This document shows, piece by piece, positions 1-7,401 of a stretch of DNA of 64,000 bases. Under the pieces are notes generated by a model. It had not been told where the DNA came from and ran no database searches. It saw nothing but the letters and a program-made list of their open reading frames with translations. The translations under genes were made by a program, and so were the position numbers. The stretch is from NCBI GenBank assembly GCA_017535785.1, contig JAFXTN010000003.1:1-64000 (forward strand), in the 5' to 3' direction. Positions within the stretch are counted from its first letter, which is position 1. The number at the start of each line of letters is the position of its first letter. The DNA comes from Butyrivibrio sp. (GTDB lineage: Bacteria; Bacillota; Clostridia; Lachnospirales; Lachnospiraceae).

Positions 1-603
1 GCTATCGAGAAGGCACAGCAGCTTGGTGCTAAGCCTGTAACATGTTCAGATTCGACAGGTTGGATCTATGATCCCGAAGGAATCGACGTTGAGCTTCTTA
101 AGGAGATCAAGGAAGTTAAGAGAGCACGTCTTACTGAGTACGCTGCTGCTAGAAAGTCAGCTGAGTACCACGAAGGTAAGGGTGTATGGTCAGTTAAGTG
201 TGATGTAGCTCTTCCTTGCGCTACACAGAACGAGCTCCTTCTTGAGGATGCTAAGCAGCTTGTTGCTAACGGCGTTCAGGCTGTATGTGAGGGTGCTAAC
301 ATGCCTACATCTATCGAGGCTACTGAGTATCTTCAGGCTAACAAGGTTCTCTTCATCTGTGGTAAGGCTTCAAATGCAGGTGGTGTTGCTACATCAGCTC
401 TTGAGATGTCACAGAACAGTGAGAGACTTTCATGGAGCTTCGACGAGGTTGACTCTAAGCTTAAGCAGATCATGGTTAACATCTACCACAGCATCGACGA
501 TGCAGCTAAGAAGTACGGCATGGAAGGCAACTATGTTGCTGGTGCTAACATCGCAGGCTTCCTTAAGGTTGCAGAGGCTATGAAGGCTCAGGGTATTGTT
601 TAA
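1..603 (+). CDS. gdhA: NADP-specific glutamate dehydrogenase, C-terminal part (5' end outside window)
   Basis: This is the last 200 residues of a hexameric glutamate dehydrogenase, the enzyme that interconverts 2-oxoglutarate plus ammonium and glutamate in the cytoplasm. The frame is open from base 1. It contains the nucleotide-domain stretch CDSTGWIYDPEGID, then ALPCATQNEL, CEGANMPTSIEA and the C-terminal NAGGVATSALEMSQNSER block, all typical of the GdhA family. The gene ends TAA and is followed 25 bases later by a strong intrinsic terminator, so it is the last gene of its transcript. Codon use is strongly biased (CTT, GTT, GCT, AAG), as in highly expressed genes. Start and catalytic lysine region are not in the window. 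Confidence 0.96.
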   Translation, partial: AIEKAQQLGAKPVTCSDSTGWIYDPEGIDVELLKEIKEVKRARLTEYAAARKSAEYHEGKGVWSVKCDVALPCATQNELLLEDAKQLVANGVQAVCEGANMPTSIEATEYLQANKVLFICGKASNAGGVATSALEMSQNSERLSWSFDEVDSKLKQIMVNIYHSIDDAAKKYGMEGNYVAGANIAGFLKVAEAMKAQGIV

Positions 604-627
604 TAAGCACACATCTATATATAAAAA

Positions 628-658
628 GAGGCTGTCGCATTTTGCGACGGCCTTTTTT
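628..658 (+). terminator. Intrinsic terminator of gdhA
   Basis: GGCTGTCGCA (630-639) pairs with TGCGACGGCC (643-652) over a three-base loop with one G-U wobble, and a run of T follows. It lies 25 bases after the gdhA stop codon. Confidence 0.9.
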
Positions 659-728
659 GTCGACTAATTGCATACGCGCATAATCGTAAATGTTTGTTTT
701 CGGCTGCGGTGTGACTTTCATTAGCTCA

Positions 729-785
729 AAAACAGGGATATGCTTCATTTCACGTTGTTCAGAAAAATCAGCATATCCCTGTTTT
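729..785. repeat. 16-bp perfect inverted repeat with 25-base loop
   Basis: AAAACAGGGATATGCT (729-744) is the exact reverse complement of AGCATATCCCTGTTTT (770-785). A-rich and T-rich flanks mean it could terminate transcription from either side. It abuts the stop codon of a minus-strand coding remnant, so it may be that lost gene's terminator. The loop is long for an ordinary terminator. Confidence 0.75.
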
Positions 786-888
786 ATTCGCTATGAAACT
801 CATCATCCTCGTCCGAGAACAGCACATTTTCGATTAGCTGCGTATACAATAGTTCTACAATAAAAGACTCGTCGTAATTATGCGGCAA
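784..888 (-). pseudogene. Possible C-terminal remnant of a lost gene
   Basis: Read on the minus strand, a short frame ends with an acidic tail FSDEDDEFHSE and a TAA stop, preceded by amphipathic residues that look like genuine protein (DESFIVELLYTQLIENVL). An in-frame stop lies just upstream; the only start would be TTG at 888 behind AGAGG. At 34 codons it is either a tiny gene or, more likely, the surviving end of a deleted gene. The family is not recognised. Confidence 0.3.
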
Positions 889-925
889 CCTCTCTTTTTA
901 TGAAATACAAAAAGAAAATAATCAG

Positions 926-954
926 TTGAACACATATTGATAATATGATAGAAT
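926..954 (+). promoter_or_regulatory. Promoter of the 1030 gene
   Basis: TTGAAC (926-931) and TAGAAT (949-954) are separated by exactly 17 bases. Transcription would start near 961, giving a leader of about 70 bases before the start codon at 1030. Confidence 0.7.
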
Positions 955-1029
955 TATTGCGAAACTGTTGCATATATCTATAAGGGGGATTAGCAAAAAA
1001 ACAGAGCTTATAAAGGAAAGGAGAAACAA

Positions 1030-1593
1030 ATGATGAGAAAAAAAGGAATGCTACTGGCTGCATGTGTTATGAGCGTGTTAACTTTTGCGGTGACGGGGCT
1101 TGCTGGATTAAGAGGTATTGGGAAGGTAGAGAGTGTCGAGACTATGGAATATACCATGGAGAGAAATGAATTGTTTTATGTAAAAGGAAGTATTGTTCCG
1201 GATTGCAAAACTCTAGAAGACTTTGTTGAAAGCATTTCACCCGGCTCGTATCTGACAACTATTTATGTTAAGGATTATGATGGATTGGTCCTCTTGGTAT
1301 CGAATGATGGTATTAATCACGCGGGAGGATTTGGTTATTTTAAGGAAACACATATATATGTAGAGGATAAAAAAGATGGCGTAAGATACCTTGGCAAACT
1401 TGTATCAGAAGATCTTATAGGAAAGAGTGATGGGATGATCTTTGCGCGTTTGCATGGTGTCAATGGGGATATATACGAAAGATACGCTGTTACCCCTAAC
1501 GGAAAAAACATGAGATATTATGGAACTGCAGATGTTACAACTGCAAATCCGAAACCTATTCCACTCTTTAAAAAGCCATATAAAAGTTATTAA
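1030..1593 (+). CDS. Small secreted or membrane-anchored protein, family unknown
   Basis: This 187-residue protein starts with a basic N-terminus and a hydrophobic segment at about residues 7-28 (LLAACVMSVLTFAVTG), which reads as a signal peptide or anchor. The rest is a soluble, mixed beta-rich domain with no recognised motif and ends in a basic tail. The start has AAAGGAG (1017-1023) six bases upstream. Its own promoter lies at 926-954 and its own terminator at 1607-1647, so it is monocistronic. The base composition is more A+T-rich than gdhA. No function is proposed. Confidence 0.75.
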   Translation: MMRKKGMLLAACVMSVLTFAVTGLAGLRGIGKVESVETMEYTMERNELFYVKGSIVPDCKTLEDFVESISPGSYLTTIYVKDYDGLVLLVSNDGINHAGGFGYFKETHIYVEDKKDGVRYLGKLVSEDLIGKSDGMIFARLHGVNGDIYERYAVTPNGKNMRYYGTADVTTANPKPIPLFKKPYKSY

Positions 1594-1606
1594 TTATCAG
1601 TGTATT

Positions 1607-1647
1607 TGTCCTTTGTGATCGCATTGCGGTTACAAAGGACGTTTTTT
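1607..1647 (+). terminator. Intrinsic terminator of the 1030 gene
   Basis: GTCCTTTGT (1608-1616) pairs with ACAAAGGAC (1632-1640). Six further pairs including two G-U wobbles extend the stem inward, and a T run follows from 1642. Confidence 0.88.
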
Positions 1648-1665
1648 ATGTTTTGTATGGGAGAA

Positions 1666-2181
1666 TTACAAAAATTCATCGTGATTATGCGACAGCCTTT
1701 TGTACACGATACCGCCGATGATACCGATGAGGACTCCGCTGACGACACCGGTTATCCAGAGGATTGGGAGATACCAGATGATGAAGCCGGTGTTTAACAT
1801 GAGCATTGCGACGATTATCTGGCCGATGTTGTGAGTTATACCGCCGGCGGCACTGACACCGACAGGGCTGAATTTATTGCATCTTTTAAGAAGGATCATG
1901 ATAAGTGTACTTAGGATTCCGCCTGCAAGTGAAAACCAAAGGCTCATCACGGTGCCAAATAAAAGTGATACAACGAGTATCCTTATGAGATTTATAAAGA
2001 ACGCGCTTTTTTCTCCAAGCACATATAAAGCTACGACCACAACGATGTTGGTAAGTCCGAGCTTCATTCCGGGTACTGCGAAGAACGCCGGGATCTGAAG
2101 CTCGACATAGCTAAGTATCATTGCGAGTGCAGCAAATATTCCGTATAAAGTTATCTTACTTGTCTTAGTGCTGTTATTCAT
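1666..2181 (-). CDS. Gx transporter family membrane protein (HepT component I-like)
   Basis: The 171-residue protein has about five hydrophobic segments and the composition of the Gx transporter family, which databases often label heptaprenyl diphosphate synthase component I. The conserved features are the N-terminal LYGIFAALAMILSYVE segment, PGMKLGLTN, and the SAAGGITHNIGQI stretch. Members are small membrane proteins, thought to be the membrane part of a transporter for a quinone or precursor, but substrates are not established. It lies 30 bases after the NusG-II gene on the same strand and is probably co-transcribed from the promoter at 2638-2667. Such pairs are frequent in Clostridia near electron-transport and ApbE genes. 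Confidence 0.85.
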   Translation of the reverse strand: MNNSTKTSKITLYGIFAALAMILSYVELQIPAFFAVPGMKLGLTNIVVVVALYVLGEKSAFFINLIRILVVSLLFGTVMSLWFSLAGGILSTLIMILLKRCNKFSPVGVSAAGGITHNIGQIIVAMLMLNTGFIIWYLPILWITGVVSGVLIGIIGGIVYKRLSHNHDEFL

Positions 2182-2211
2182 TTACGTTTCCTTGGCAGAT
2201 AATAATATCTT

Positions 2212-2595
2212 TTAACCGACTACTGCGTCGTATTCTTCCTCGCTTGAATCACCGCGTATCTCGATCACGACCTTATTGGGAAGACAGATGATCGACTGTC
2301 CGACTTTGCTGATCTTTCCCATGTTCACGCACAGCTTATCGGGGCATGACGCCGATTCAAGATAGGCTTCGCCGTTTTCTATGACAAGAACGTTGCTTCC
2401 TCCGTGGTATCCGTCTATAACAAATCTTGTATCCTCATAAAGTGAAAAAGACTTAACGTCCTTTCCGTCAACGCTGATGACAACAGTGCTTCCGTGCTTT
2501 TGGGAAAGCAGAAGAACAAGCATGAGCGCTCCGGATAACAACAGGAGAGCAGCGATAAGCAATATGTCGTTTTTGGTGAAATATCTTTTTATCAT
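2212..2595 (-). CDS. NusG domain II-containing membrane-anchored protein
   Basis: I take the start at 2595, giving 127 residues: a short basic N-terminus, one membrane helix (about residues 9-31) and an extracellular NusG domain II (Pfam NusG_II). That domain carries the typical CPDKLCVNMGKISKVGQSIICLPNKV stretch, including the paired cysteines. The open frame runs back to 2784, but a clear minus-strand promoter lies inside that extension at 2638-2667, so the longer form cannot be made from it. The ribosome site (AGGAT, about 12 bases upstream) is weak. Domain II here is unrelated to transcription; in such proteins it is an exported domain next to Gx-transporter genes. Confidence 0.82.
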   Translation of the reverse strand: MIKRYFTKNDILLIAALLLLSGALMLVLLLSQKHGSTVVISVDGKDVKSFSLYEDTRFVIDGYHGGSNVLVIENGEAYLESASCPDKLCVNMGKISKVGQSIICLPNKVVIEIRGDSSEEEYDAVVG

Positions 2596-2637
2596 AAATA
2601 ATGAACGATCCTGTTTCGTATAATTTGATCCTAATAC

Positions 2638-2667
2638 AGTATAGATGTTTTTTGATGATGCTGTCAA
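2638..2667 (-). promoter_or_regulatory. Promoter of the NusG-II/Gx-transporter operon
   Basis: On the minus strand, TTGACA (2667-2662) and TATACT (2643-2638) are separated by 18 bases. This is close to a perfect housekeeping promoter and fixes the gene start at 2595. Confidence 0.85.
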
Positions 2668-2699
2668 AACCAGGCCCTTGCGCGCTTTGCAATTTTTCC

Positions 2700-2727
2700 T
2701 TGCAATTTGGTCCTGTTCATGTATAAT
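2700..2727 (+). promoter_or_regulatory. Promoter of the coiled-coil surface protein, divergent
   Basis: TTGCAA (2700-2705) and TATAAT (2722-2727) are separated by 16 bases. Transcription would start near 2734, leaving a leader of about 128 bases that contains the dyad at 2757-2774. Confidence 0.6.
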
Positions 2728-2756
2728 AAATTTTCGTCGGAGTTCTTTCGACATAT

Positions 2757-2774
2757 CTTGGATGATCGTCCAAG
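2757..2774 (+). promoter_or_regulatory. Dyad in the leader of the 2862 gene
   Basis: CTTGGA-TGATCG-TCCAAG is an 18-base inverted repeat with six-base arms, about 25 bases after the likely transcription start. It could be a repressor site or a small leader hairpin. No family is assigned. Confidence 0.4.
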
Positions 2775-2861
2775 AAAATTCCACTTATTTATTTAATACA
2801 GCGGATGTCTTAGGTCTATTCTTATGCCCTTTTTGCATTCGCTGAAGCAGAAAGGATGTAT

Positions 2862-4925
2862 ATGAAGTTAAGAGAAAAATGGGAAAAACAAAACAATTCG
2901 ATCAAGCTACTACTTAGGAAACTAAAGAGGCACGACACTCGAGTAGTTGCCGCAGCAGTAGTGATCGCGACTATCCTTTGCGGAGGGCTGATCTATATCA
3001 GTACACCTGTTGTTACCGCTAATGCGCAGGAGAAATTCGAGGAATCCGAGCGCGAATCCAAGGAGGCAACAACACAGAAGCTGGACGAGCTTCACGATTT
3101 CCTCACTGAGATAGATAAGGGCATATCAGATAACAATGACACCATAAAGTCATTTTCAGATAAGAAGACAGATGATGAGAGCGATAAATACAAGAACATC
3201 GTAAATGAGAAGGCGGGAGCTCTTTCGGGAAATCTCAATACGATACATGACAATATAAGCGACACTCAGTCAAGGATCGACAGCTTGAAAGAGATGATCG
3301 ATGCCGGAAACAAGGCTGATAAGGAAAAGATCGCTTCGGAGTTTGCGCAGGTAAATACTGAGCTTGAGAAGCTTAACAAGGATTATCAGGATACCAAGAA
3401 TAAGACAACGGATCTCATGGACGAGATCAAGAAGGCTGTGAACAGCGGAAATGACAGCATTTCAAAAGAGTCTTTGGCGCAATACGAGGAGCTTCTTAAA
3501 AAGCTTTCCTCCTTCAACAGTGATATGGAGGAGAACAGCAAGGATCTTCTTTCAAAGAGCGAGATCAAATTCGATGAGCTTGCAAGTAAGATTTCCGATC
3601 TGGAAGATGAGCTAGACAAAAGAAATAAAGAAGCAATCGAGTCTAACGAGAAGGGCTTTACTGAGATCACAAACAATTTTGATCAGCAGTTTAATGATTA
3701 CGGTAGCAAGGTAACTACCGACATAAACGGAGTTAAGGAATACATAAACACAAAGACAACTGAAGTAAACGACAAGCTCGACCAGGTTTTTTGGCGTGTG
3801 AGTAATGGAAAAAAGCTATTGGCATCCGCATTGCTCACAAAGGGAGTTAAAATCAACGAGGATGCCACGTTTACTGAATTTGCCAAAGCTATACAGAACA
3901 TTCCCCAGAAGATGGTACTTGATTCAGGGGAGACCGCAGCAGAGATCGTATATGAATATCATTATCATAAAGATGGAAAAGGAAGAACCGTCAACGCCAA
4001 TCTTGTAAGCGCTGCCTACAAGGGCGGCTGCTACAATACTCCTGTCTATCACAGACATACGGATAGCTGTTATAAGACAGTGGATGAGTATTTGATCACG
4101 ACCAAGAAGAGCGTTGTGGACAGAGGCTGGGTCAAGGACGATCCGGACGGAGGCGCCAATAACAGATATCGTTGCAATCATTGCGGAGCTGAGTTTGTAA
4201 GTAACAACGAGCGTCATTATGAAAGAGTATATTCAATGCAAGAGGTTATAGACAGAGAAGGAAAGGTCATGGAAGTAAATCAGAAAAGAGTTCTTTCATG
4301 CAACAAGCAGGACGGACAGCTTGAAGGTTATGCACCAAACTGCGGCTTTGCCCACGGACAGGTTGCTTCGGCGCATCTTAAGTTCCAGGGAAAGAACGCC
4401 AAGTACAATACTTCCGTAGCTGCGATAAATACTTCCAACGCAGTAAGTACAGCTAATCTCAGATCAACCAGAAGCCTTAATATTCTCAGTCTTGTCGGAG
4501 CAGACTTTGGAAGAGGCGATGATGCGGATGATACTGATGAGGAAAAAGATAATGCTCAAAGCCGGGCTCCTGTAGCACCAAGCGAAGCGGTTTCGATAAG
4601 CACGGCAGTATCCGGCGATGAGAATAATTCTCAAGATAATTCCGGACATGATACAGACGGGGATGGCGGCACTAATGAGAATAGCATAAGTAAAGATATA
4701 GCTCCGAGCGAACCTACAAATGACACTATGTCTGTTAGCACGTTTGCTTCAAGCAGCGAGGAGCTTCCCGAAAATGCTGAGGCTACTGATGACTCTTCAC
4801 CTTCAACCGTCGATGCTTCCGGAAACAGCGATTCTTCCGGTTCCTCCGTCGATGCGAACGTCACAGAACCTACAGCTTCTCCTCATGAAAATGATGAAGC
4901 ACATGATGAAAGTACGGGCGATTAA
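2862..4925 (+). CDS. Membrane-anchored coiled-coil surface protein with Cys/His domain
   Basis: This 687-residue protein has about 25 basic cytoplasmic residues, one membrane helix (about 27-48) and a long external coiled coil (about 55-310) rich in Lys, Glu, Asp and Ser. Next comes a domain of about 150 residues with many Cys and His (GCYNTPVYHRHTDSCY, CNHCGAEF, and a later pair of Cys). The last 150 residues are a Ser/Asp/Glu-rich low-complexity tail. The ATG at 2862 has AAAGGA five bases upstream, whereas an ATG at 2856 overlaps that site, so 2862 is preferred. The GCY..PVYHxHT pattern resembles a motif I associate with Lachnospiraceae tail and surface proteins. A structural or sensory role at the envelope is likely; exact function is unknown. 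Confidence 0.75.
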   Translation: MKLREKWEKQNNSIKLLLRKLKRHDTRVVAAAVVIATILCGGLIYISTPVVTANAQEKFEESERESKEATTQKLDELHDFLTEIDKGISDNNDTIKSFSDKKTDDESDKYKNIVNEKAGALSGNLNTIHDNISDTQSRIDSLKEMIDAGNKADKEKIASEFAQVNTELEKLNKDYQDTKNKTTDLMDEIKKAVNSGNDSISKESLAQYEELLKKLSSFNSDMEENSKDLLSKSEIKFDELASKISDLEDELDKRNKEAIESNEKGFTEITNNFDQQFNDYGSKVTTDINGVKEYINTKTTEVNDKLDQVFWRVSNGKKLLASALLTKGVKINEDATFTEFAKAIQNIPQKMVLDSGETAAEIVYEYHYHKDGKGRTVNANLVSAAYKGGCYNTPVYHRHTDSCYKTVDEYLITTKKSVVDRGWVKDDPDGGANNRYRCNHCGAEFVSNNERHYERVYSMQEVIDREGKVMEVNQKRVLSCNKQDGQLEGYAPNCGFAHGQVASAHLKFQGKNAKYNTSVAAINTSNAVSTANLRSTRSLNILSLVGADFGRGDDADDTDEEKDNAQSRAPVAPSEAVSISTAVSGDENNSQDNSGHDTDGDGGTNENSISKDIAPSEPTNDTMSVSTFASSSEELPENAEATDDSSPSTVDASGNSDSSGSSVDANVTEPTASPHENDEAHDESTGD

Positions 4926-4990
4926 ATAAGGGGCCGTATAATGGAAGCCAAAGTCTGACAGAGCCAGTTATCACCGTCGTTTCACGCTCC

Positions 4991-5019
4991 TTGACATTTA
5001 GGCGGCAGGTCAATAGAAT
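4991..5019 (+). promoter_or_regulatory. Promoter of the G3E GTPase operon
   Basis: TTGACA (4991-4996) and TAGAAT (5014-5019) are separated by exactly 17 bases. The start point would be near 5026, about 50 bases before the first gene. Confidence 0.8.
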
Positions 5020-5040
5020 AGATTTTGTTGTAGTGTTATT

Positions 5041-5057
5041 GCGCAATTGAATTGTGC
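5041..5057 (+). promoter_or_regulatory. Operator-like dyad before the G3E GTPase genes
   Basis: GCGCAATT-G-AATTGTGC is a 17-base inverted repeat with one G-T mismatch, 15 to 31 bases after the predicted start of transcription. Its place fits a repressor site; a metal-responsive repressor is a guess from the gene content, and it does not match the Bacillus Zur box. Confidence 0.4.
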
Positions 5058-5074
5058 GGAATGGAGCAAAAGAA

Positions 5075-6388
5075 ATGACAAAGATAGATATTATTTCAGG
5101 TTTCCTTGGTGCCGGAAAGACGACACTTATAAAGAAGCTTTTAAAGGAAGCTTTGAACGGAACAAAAGTAGTTCTTATCGAGAATGAGTTCGGTGAGATC
5201 GGAATAGACGGCGGATTCTTAAAGGAATCCGGAATCGAGATAACAGAGATGAATTCAGGATGTATCTGCTGCTCACTCGTAGGAGATTTCGAGACAAGCC
5301 TTAAGCAGGTTATGGAGCAGTATTCACCTGAGAGGATCCTTATCGAGCCTTCCGGAGTTGGTAAGCTTTCAGATGTTATGAGAGCTATCCAGAATATCGC
5401 GGATGCAGATGACAATATGGAACTCAACAGTGCAGTTACAGTTGTAGACGTATCCAAGGCTAAGGTTTATATCAAGAATTTCGGTGAGTTCTTCATTAAT
5501 CAGATCGAGAATGCGGGAACTATAATCCTTACAAGAACAGACAAGGCAGATCAGGCCAAGATAGAGCAGGCGGTTGAGCTTATCAGACAGCACAATCCCA
5601 AAGCTACTATAATAACAACTCCTTTAGCTGAGATCACAGGTAAAGAGATCCTTGATACATTCGAGGGCAACAATGATCTTGAGGCAGAGCTTCTTAAGCT
5701 TGTTATGGAAGAAGAGGAGCATCACCATCACCACCATCATCATGGAAGTCACAAGATCGTTGCCGAGGATGGCTCTGTAGTTTACAGCGCACATCACGAT
5801 GACGACGATGAGGATGAAGACGAGCATTGCTGCTGCCACCATCATCACCATGATGAGGATGAGGAAGAGCACGAGCATCACTGCTGCCATCACCACCATG
5901 ATGACGATGATGAGGAAGAGCACGAGCATCACTGCCACCATCATCACCATGATGACGAGGATGAAGAAGAGCACGAGCATCACTGCTGCCATCATCACCA
6001 CGATGATGAGGATGAAGATGAGCACGAGCATCATTGCTGCCATCACCACCACGATGATGAGGATGAAGATGAGCACGAGCATCATCACCATCACCACCAT
6101 CATGACGCAGCTGACGTATTTACAAGCTGGGGAATGGAGACACCCCTTAAATATACTAAGGAAGAGATCGAGGGAATGCTTTCTAAACTTGAAGACGAGG
6201 AGACATTCGGTATCGTTCTTCGTACAAAGGGTGTTGTTCCTTCTACAGACGGTGCATGGATCGAGTTTGACTATGTTCCCGGTGAAGCTGAAGTCAGAAC
6301 AGGTTCAGCCGATGTTACAGGTAAGTTCTGCGTAATAGGTTCACAGCTCAATGAAGCTAACCTTGAGAAGTTATTCCGCAGATTATGA
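5075..6388 (+). CDS. G3E (CobW-like, COG0523) GTPase with His/Asp/Glu/Cys-rich repeat insert
   Basis: This 437-residue protein belongs to the G3E P-loop GTPases that deliver or handle transition metals such as zinc, nickel or cobalt. It has Walker A GFLGAGKTT (about 9-17) and the family metal site GCICC (Cys 63, 65, 66). Residues 216-343 are almost wholly His, Asp, Glu and Cys, built from a 17-residue unit encoded by an exact 51-bp repeat. A short CobW C-terminal domain follows. The ATG at 5075 has GGAG eight bases upstream; the longer frame from GTG 5054 lacks a site. The next gene, also G3E, starts 15 bases downstream. The insert suggests metal storage or buffering as well as transfer. Confidence 0.88.
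   Translation: MTKIDIISGFLGAGKTTLIKKLLKEALNGTKVVLIENEFGEIGIDGGFLKESGIEITEMNSGCICCSLVGDFETSLKQVMEQYSPERILIEPSGVGKLSDVMRAIQNIADADDNMELNSAVTVVDVSKAKVYIKNFGEFFINQIENAGTIILTRTDKADQAKIEQAVELIRQHNPKATIITTPLAEITGKEILDTFEGNNDLEAELLKLVMEEEEHHHHHHHHGSHKIVAEDGSVVYSAHHDDDDEDEDEHCCCHHHHHDEDEEEHEHHCCHHHHDDDDEEEHEHHCHHHHHDDEDEEEHEHHCCHHHHDDEDEDEHEHHCCHHHHDDEDEDEHEHHHHHHHHDAADVFTSWGMETPLKYTKEEIEGMLSKLEDEETFGIVLRTKGVVPSTDGAWIEFDYVPGEAEVRTGSADVTGKFCVIGSQLNEANLEKLFRRL
5819..6090 (+). repeat. 51-bp in-frame tandem repeat in the G3E GTPase gene
   Basis: The segment GAGCACGAGCAT recurs at 5867, 5918, 5969, 6020 and 6071, exactly 51 bases apart, with a diverged first copy near 5819. Each unit encodes about 17 residues of the type EHEHHCCHHHHDDDDEE. 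Silent differences between copies show the repeat is not brand new. Confidence 0.9.
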
Positions 6389-6402
6389 TAAGGAGAAATA
6401 AA

Positions 6403-7344
6403 GTGAAACCCGTATATATAATCAATGGTTTTCTTGACAGCGGAAAGACAGACTTTTTCCGATATACGATCAACCAGCCTTATTTCAGAACAAGAGGTAA
6501 GACTCTTCTTATCGTCTGCGAAGAGGGTGAGAACGAATACGAAGAACCCCTTCTTAAGGCTACCAATACAGCTATCGAGATGATCGAGAACGAAGAGGAT
6601 TTTACTCCCGAAGCGCTTGTTGCACTTGATGCCAAGTACGATCCGGAGAGGATCCTTATAGAATACAACGGAATGTGGAACTTCAAGAACATGAGACTTC
6701 CCATCATGTGGAAGCTTGAGCAGCAGATCACTGTTATTGACGCATCAAGCTTTGAGCTTTATTTCAGCAACATGAAGTCTCTTCTTGCAGAGCAGATCCG
6801 TAATTCAGATCTTATTTTGTTCAACAGATGCGATAGGATCAAAGACCTTGCTTCCTATAAGAGAAATGTAAAGGCAATAAACCAAAAGGCAGATATCATA
6901 TTTGAAGACAGAAACGGCGAAGTAGACGTTACTCTCGATGAGGATCTTCCTTTTGACTTAAACAGCGATCCTATCGAGCTTAATAACTACGGCTACGGCA
7001 TGTTTTACATTGACGGCCTTGATCATGTAGACAGATATGTGGGTAAGAACGTTAAGTTCAAGGGAATGGTGCTTATTCCGCCGGAATTCCCTAAGGGAAG
7101 ATTTGTTCCCGGCAGAATGGCAATGACTTGCTGTGCCGAGGATATGCAGTTCCTTGGATTTGCATGCGACTATGATAAGACAGACGAGCTCAATGAGAAG
7201 GATTGGGTTCTTGTCACAGCCAAGGTCGTTAAAGAGTATGTGCCTGAGTATAACGGAGAGGGCCCTGTACTTAAGGCTATATCTGTAGAGAAGACAACGG
7301 CACCTGAATATCCTATCATTGATTTTTCTAATCCCGCGCAGTGA
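6403..7344 (+). CDS. Second G3E-like GTPase fused to a YcgQ/DUF1980-like C-terminal domain
   Basis: This 313-residue protein begins with a P-loop of the G3E type (NGFLDSGKTDFF) and continues with a CobW-like fold, including NSDLILFNRCD as a nucleotide-specificity stretch. The usual CxCC metal motif is not seen. From about residue 205 the sequence resembles the C-terminal domain of YcgQ/TIGR03943 proteins: VGKNVKFKGMV, FVPGRMAMTCCAEDMQFLGF, and DWVLVTAKV. In Bacillus that family is a zinc-regulated partner of a permease. The GTG at 6403 has AAGGAG seven bases upstream, so I prefer it to ATG 6385, which overlaps the previous stop. Co-transcribed with the His-rich GTPase, it probably works with it in metal handling. 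Confidence 0.8.
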   Translation: MKPVYIINGFLDSGKTDFFRYTINQPYFRTRGKTLLIVCEEGENEYEEPLLKATNTAIEMIENEEDFTPEALVALDAKYDPERILIEYNGMWNFKNMRLPIMWKLEQQITVIDASSFELYFSNMKSLLAEQIRNSDLILFNRCDRIKDLASYKRNVKAINQKADIIFEDRNGEVDVTLDEDLPFDLNSDPIELNNYGYGMFYIDGLDHVDRYVGKNVKFKGMVLIPPEFPKGRFVPGRMAMTCCAEDMQFLGFACDYDKTDELNEKDWVLVTAKVVKEYVPEYNGEGPVLKAISVEKTTAPEYPIIDFSNPAQ

Positions 7345-7401
7345 TAGGCAGAGGATGCTTATAAAAGAACTATAAGAACGTGATATGAACAAGGGGGAGT
7401 T

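Larger units (their letters stand above)
604..1029. other. Intergenic region, 426 bases
   Basis: The stretch holds the gdhA terminator (628-658), a long inverted repeat (729-785), a short minus-strand coding remnant (784-888) and a plus-strand promoter (926-954) for the secreted protein at 1030. I see no RNA gene here. Confidence 0.7.

Noticed and set aside
2596-2784. N-terminal extension of the NusG-II protein
   Set aside because: A near-perfect minus-strand promoter lies inside it, so it is upstream DNA and not coding.
5624-6103. Minus-strand frame rich in Met, Val, Ile and Leu opposite the His-rich repeat
   Set aside because: It is the complement of His/Asp/Glu codons in the GTPase gene, giving false hydrophobic text, and has no promoter or ribosome site.
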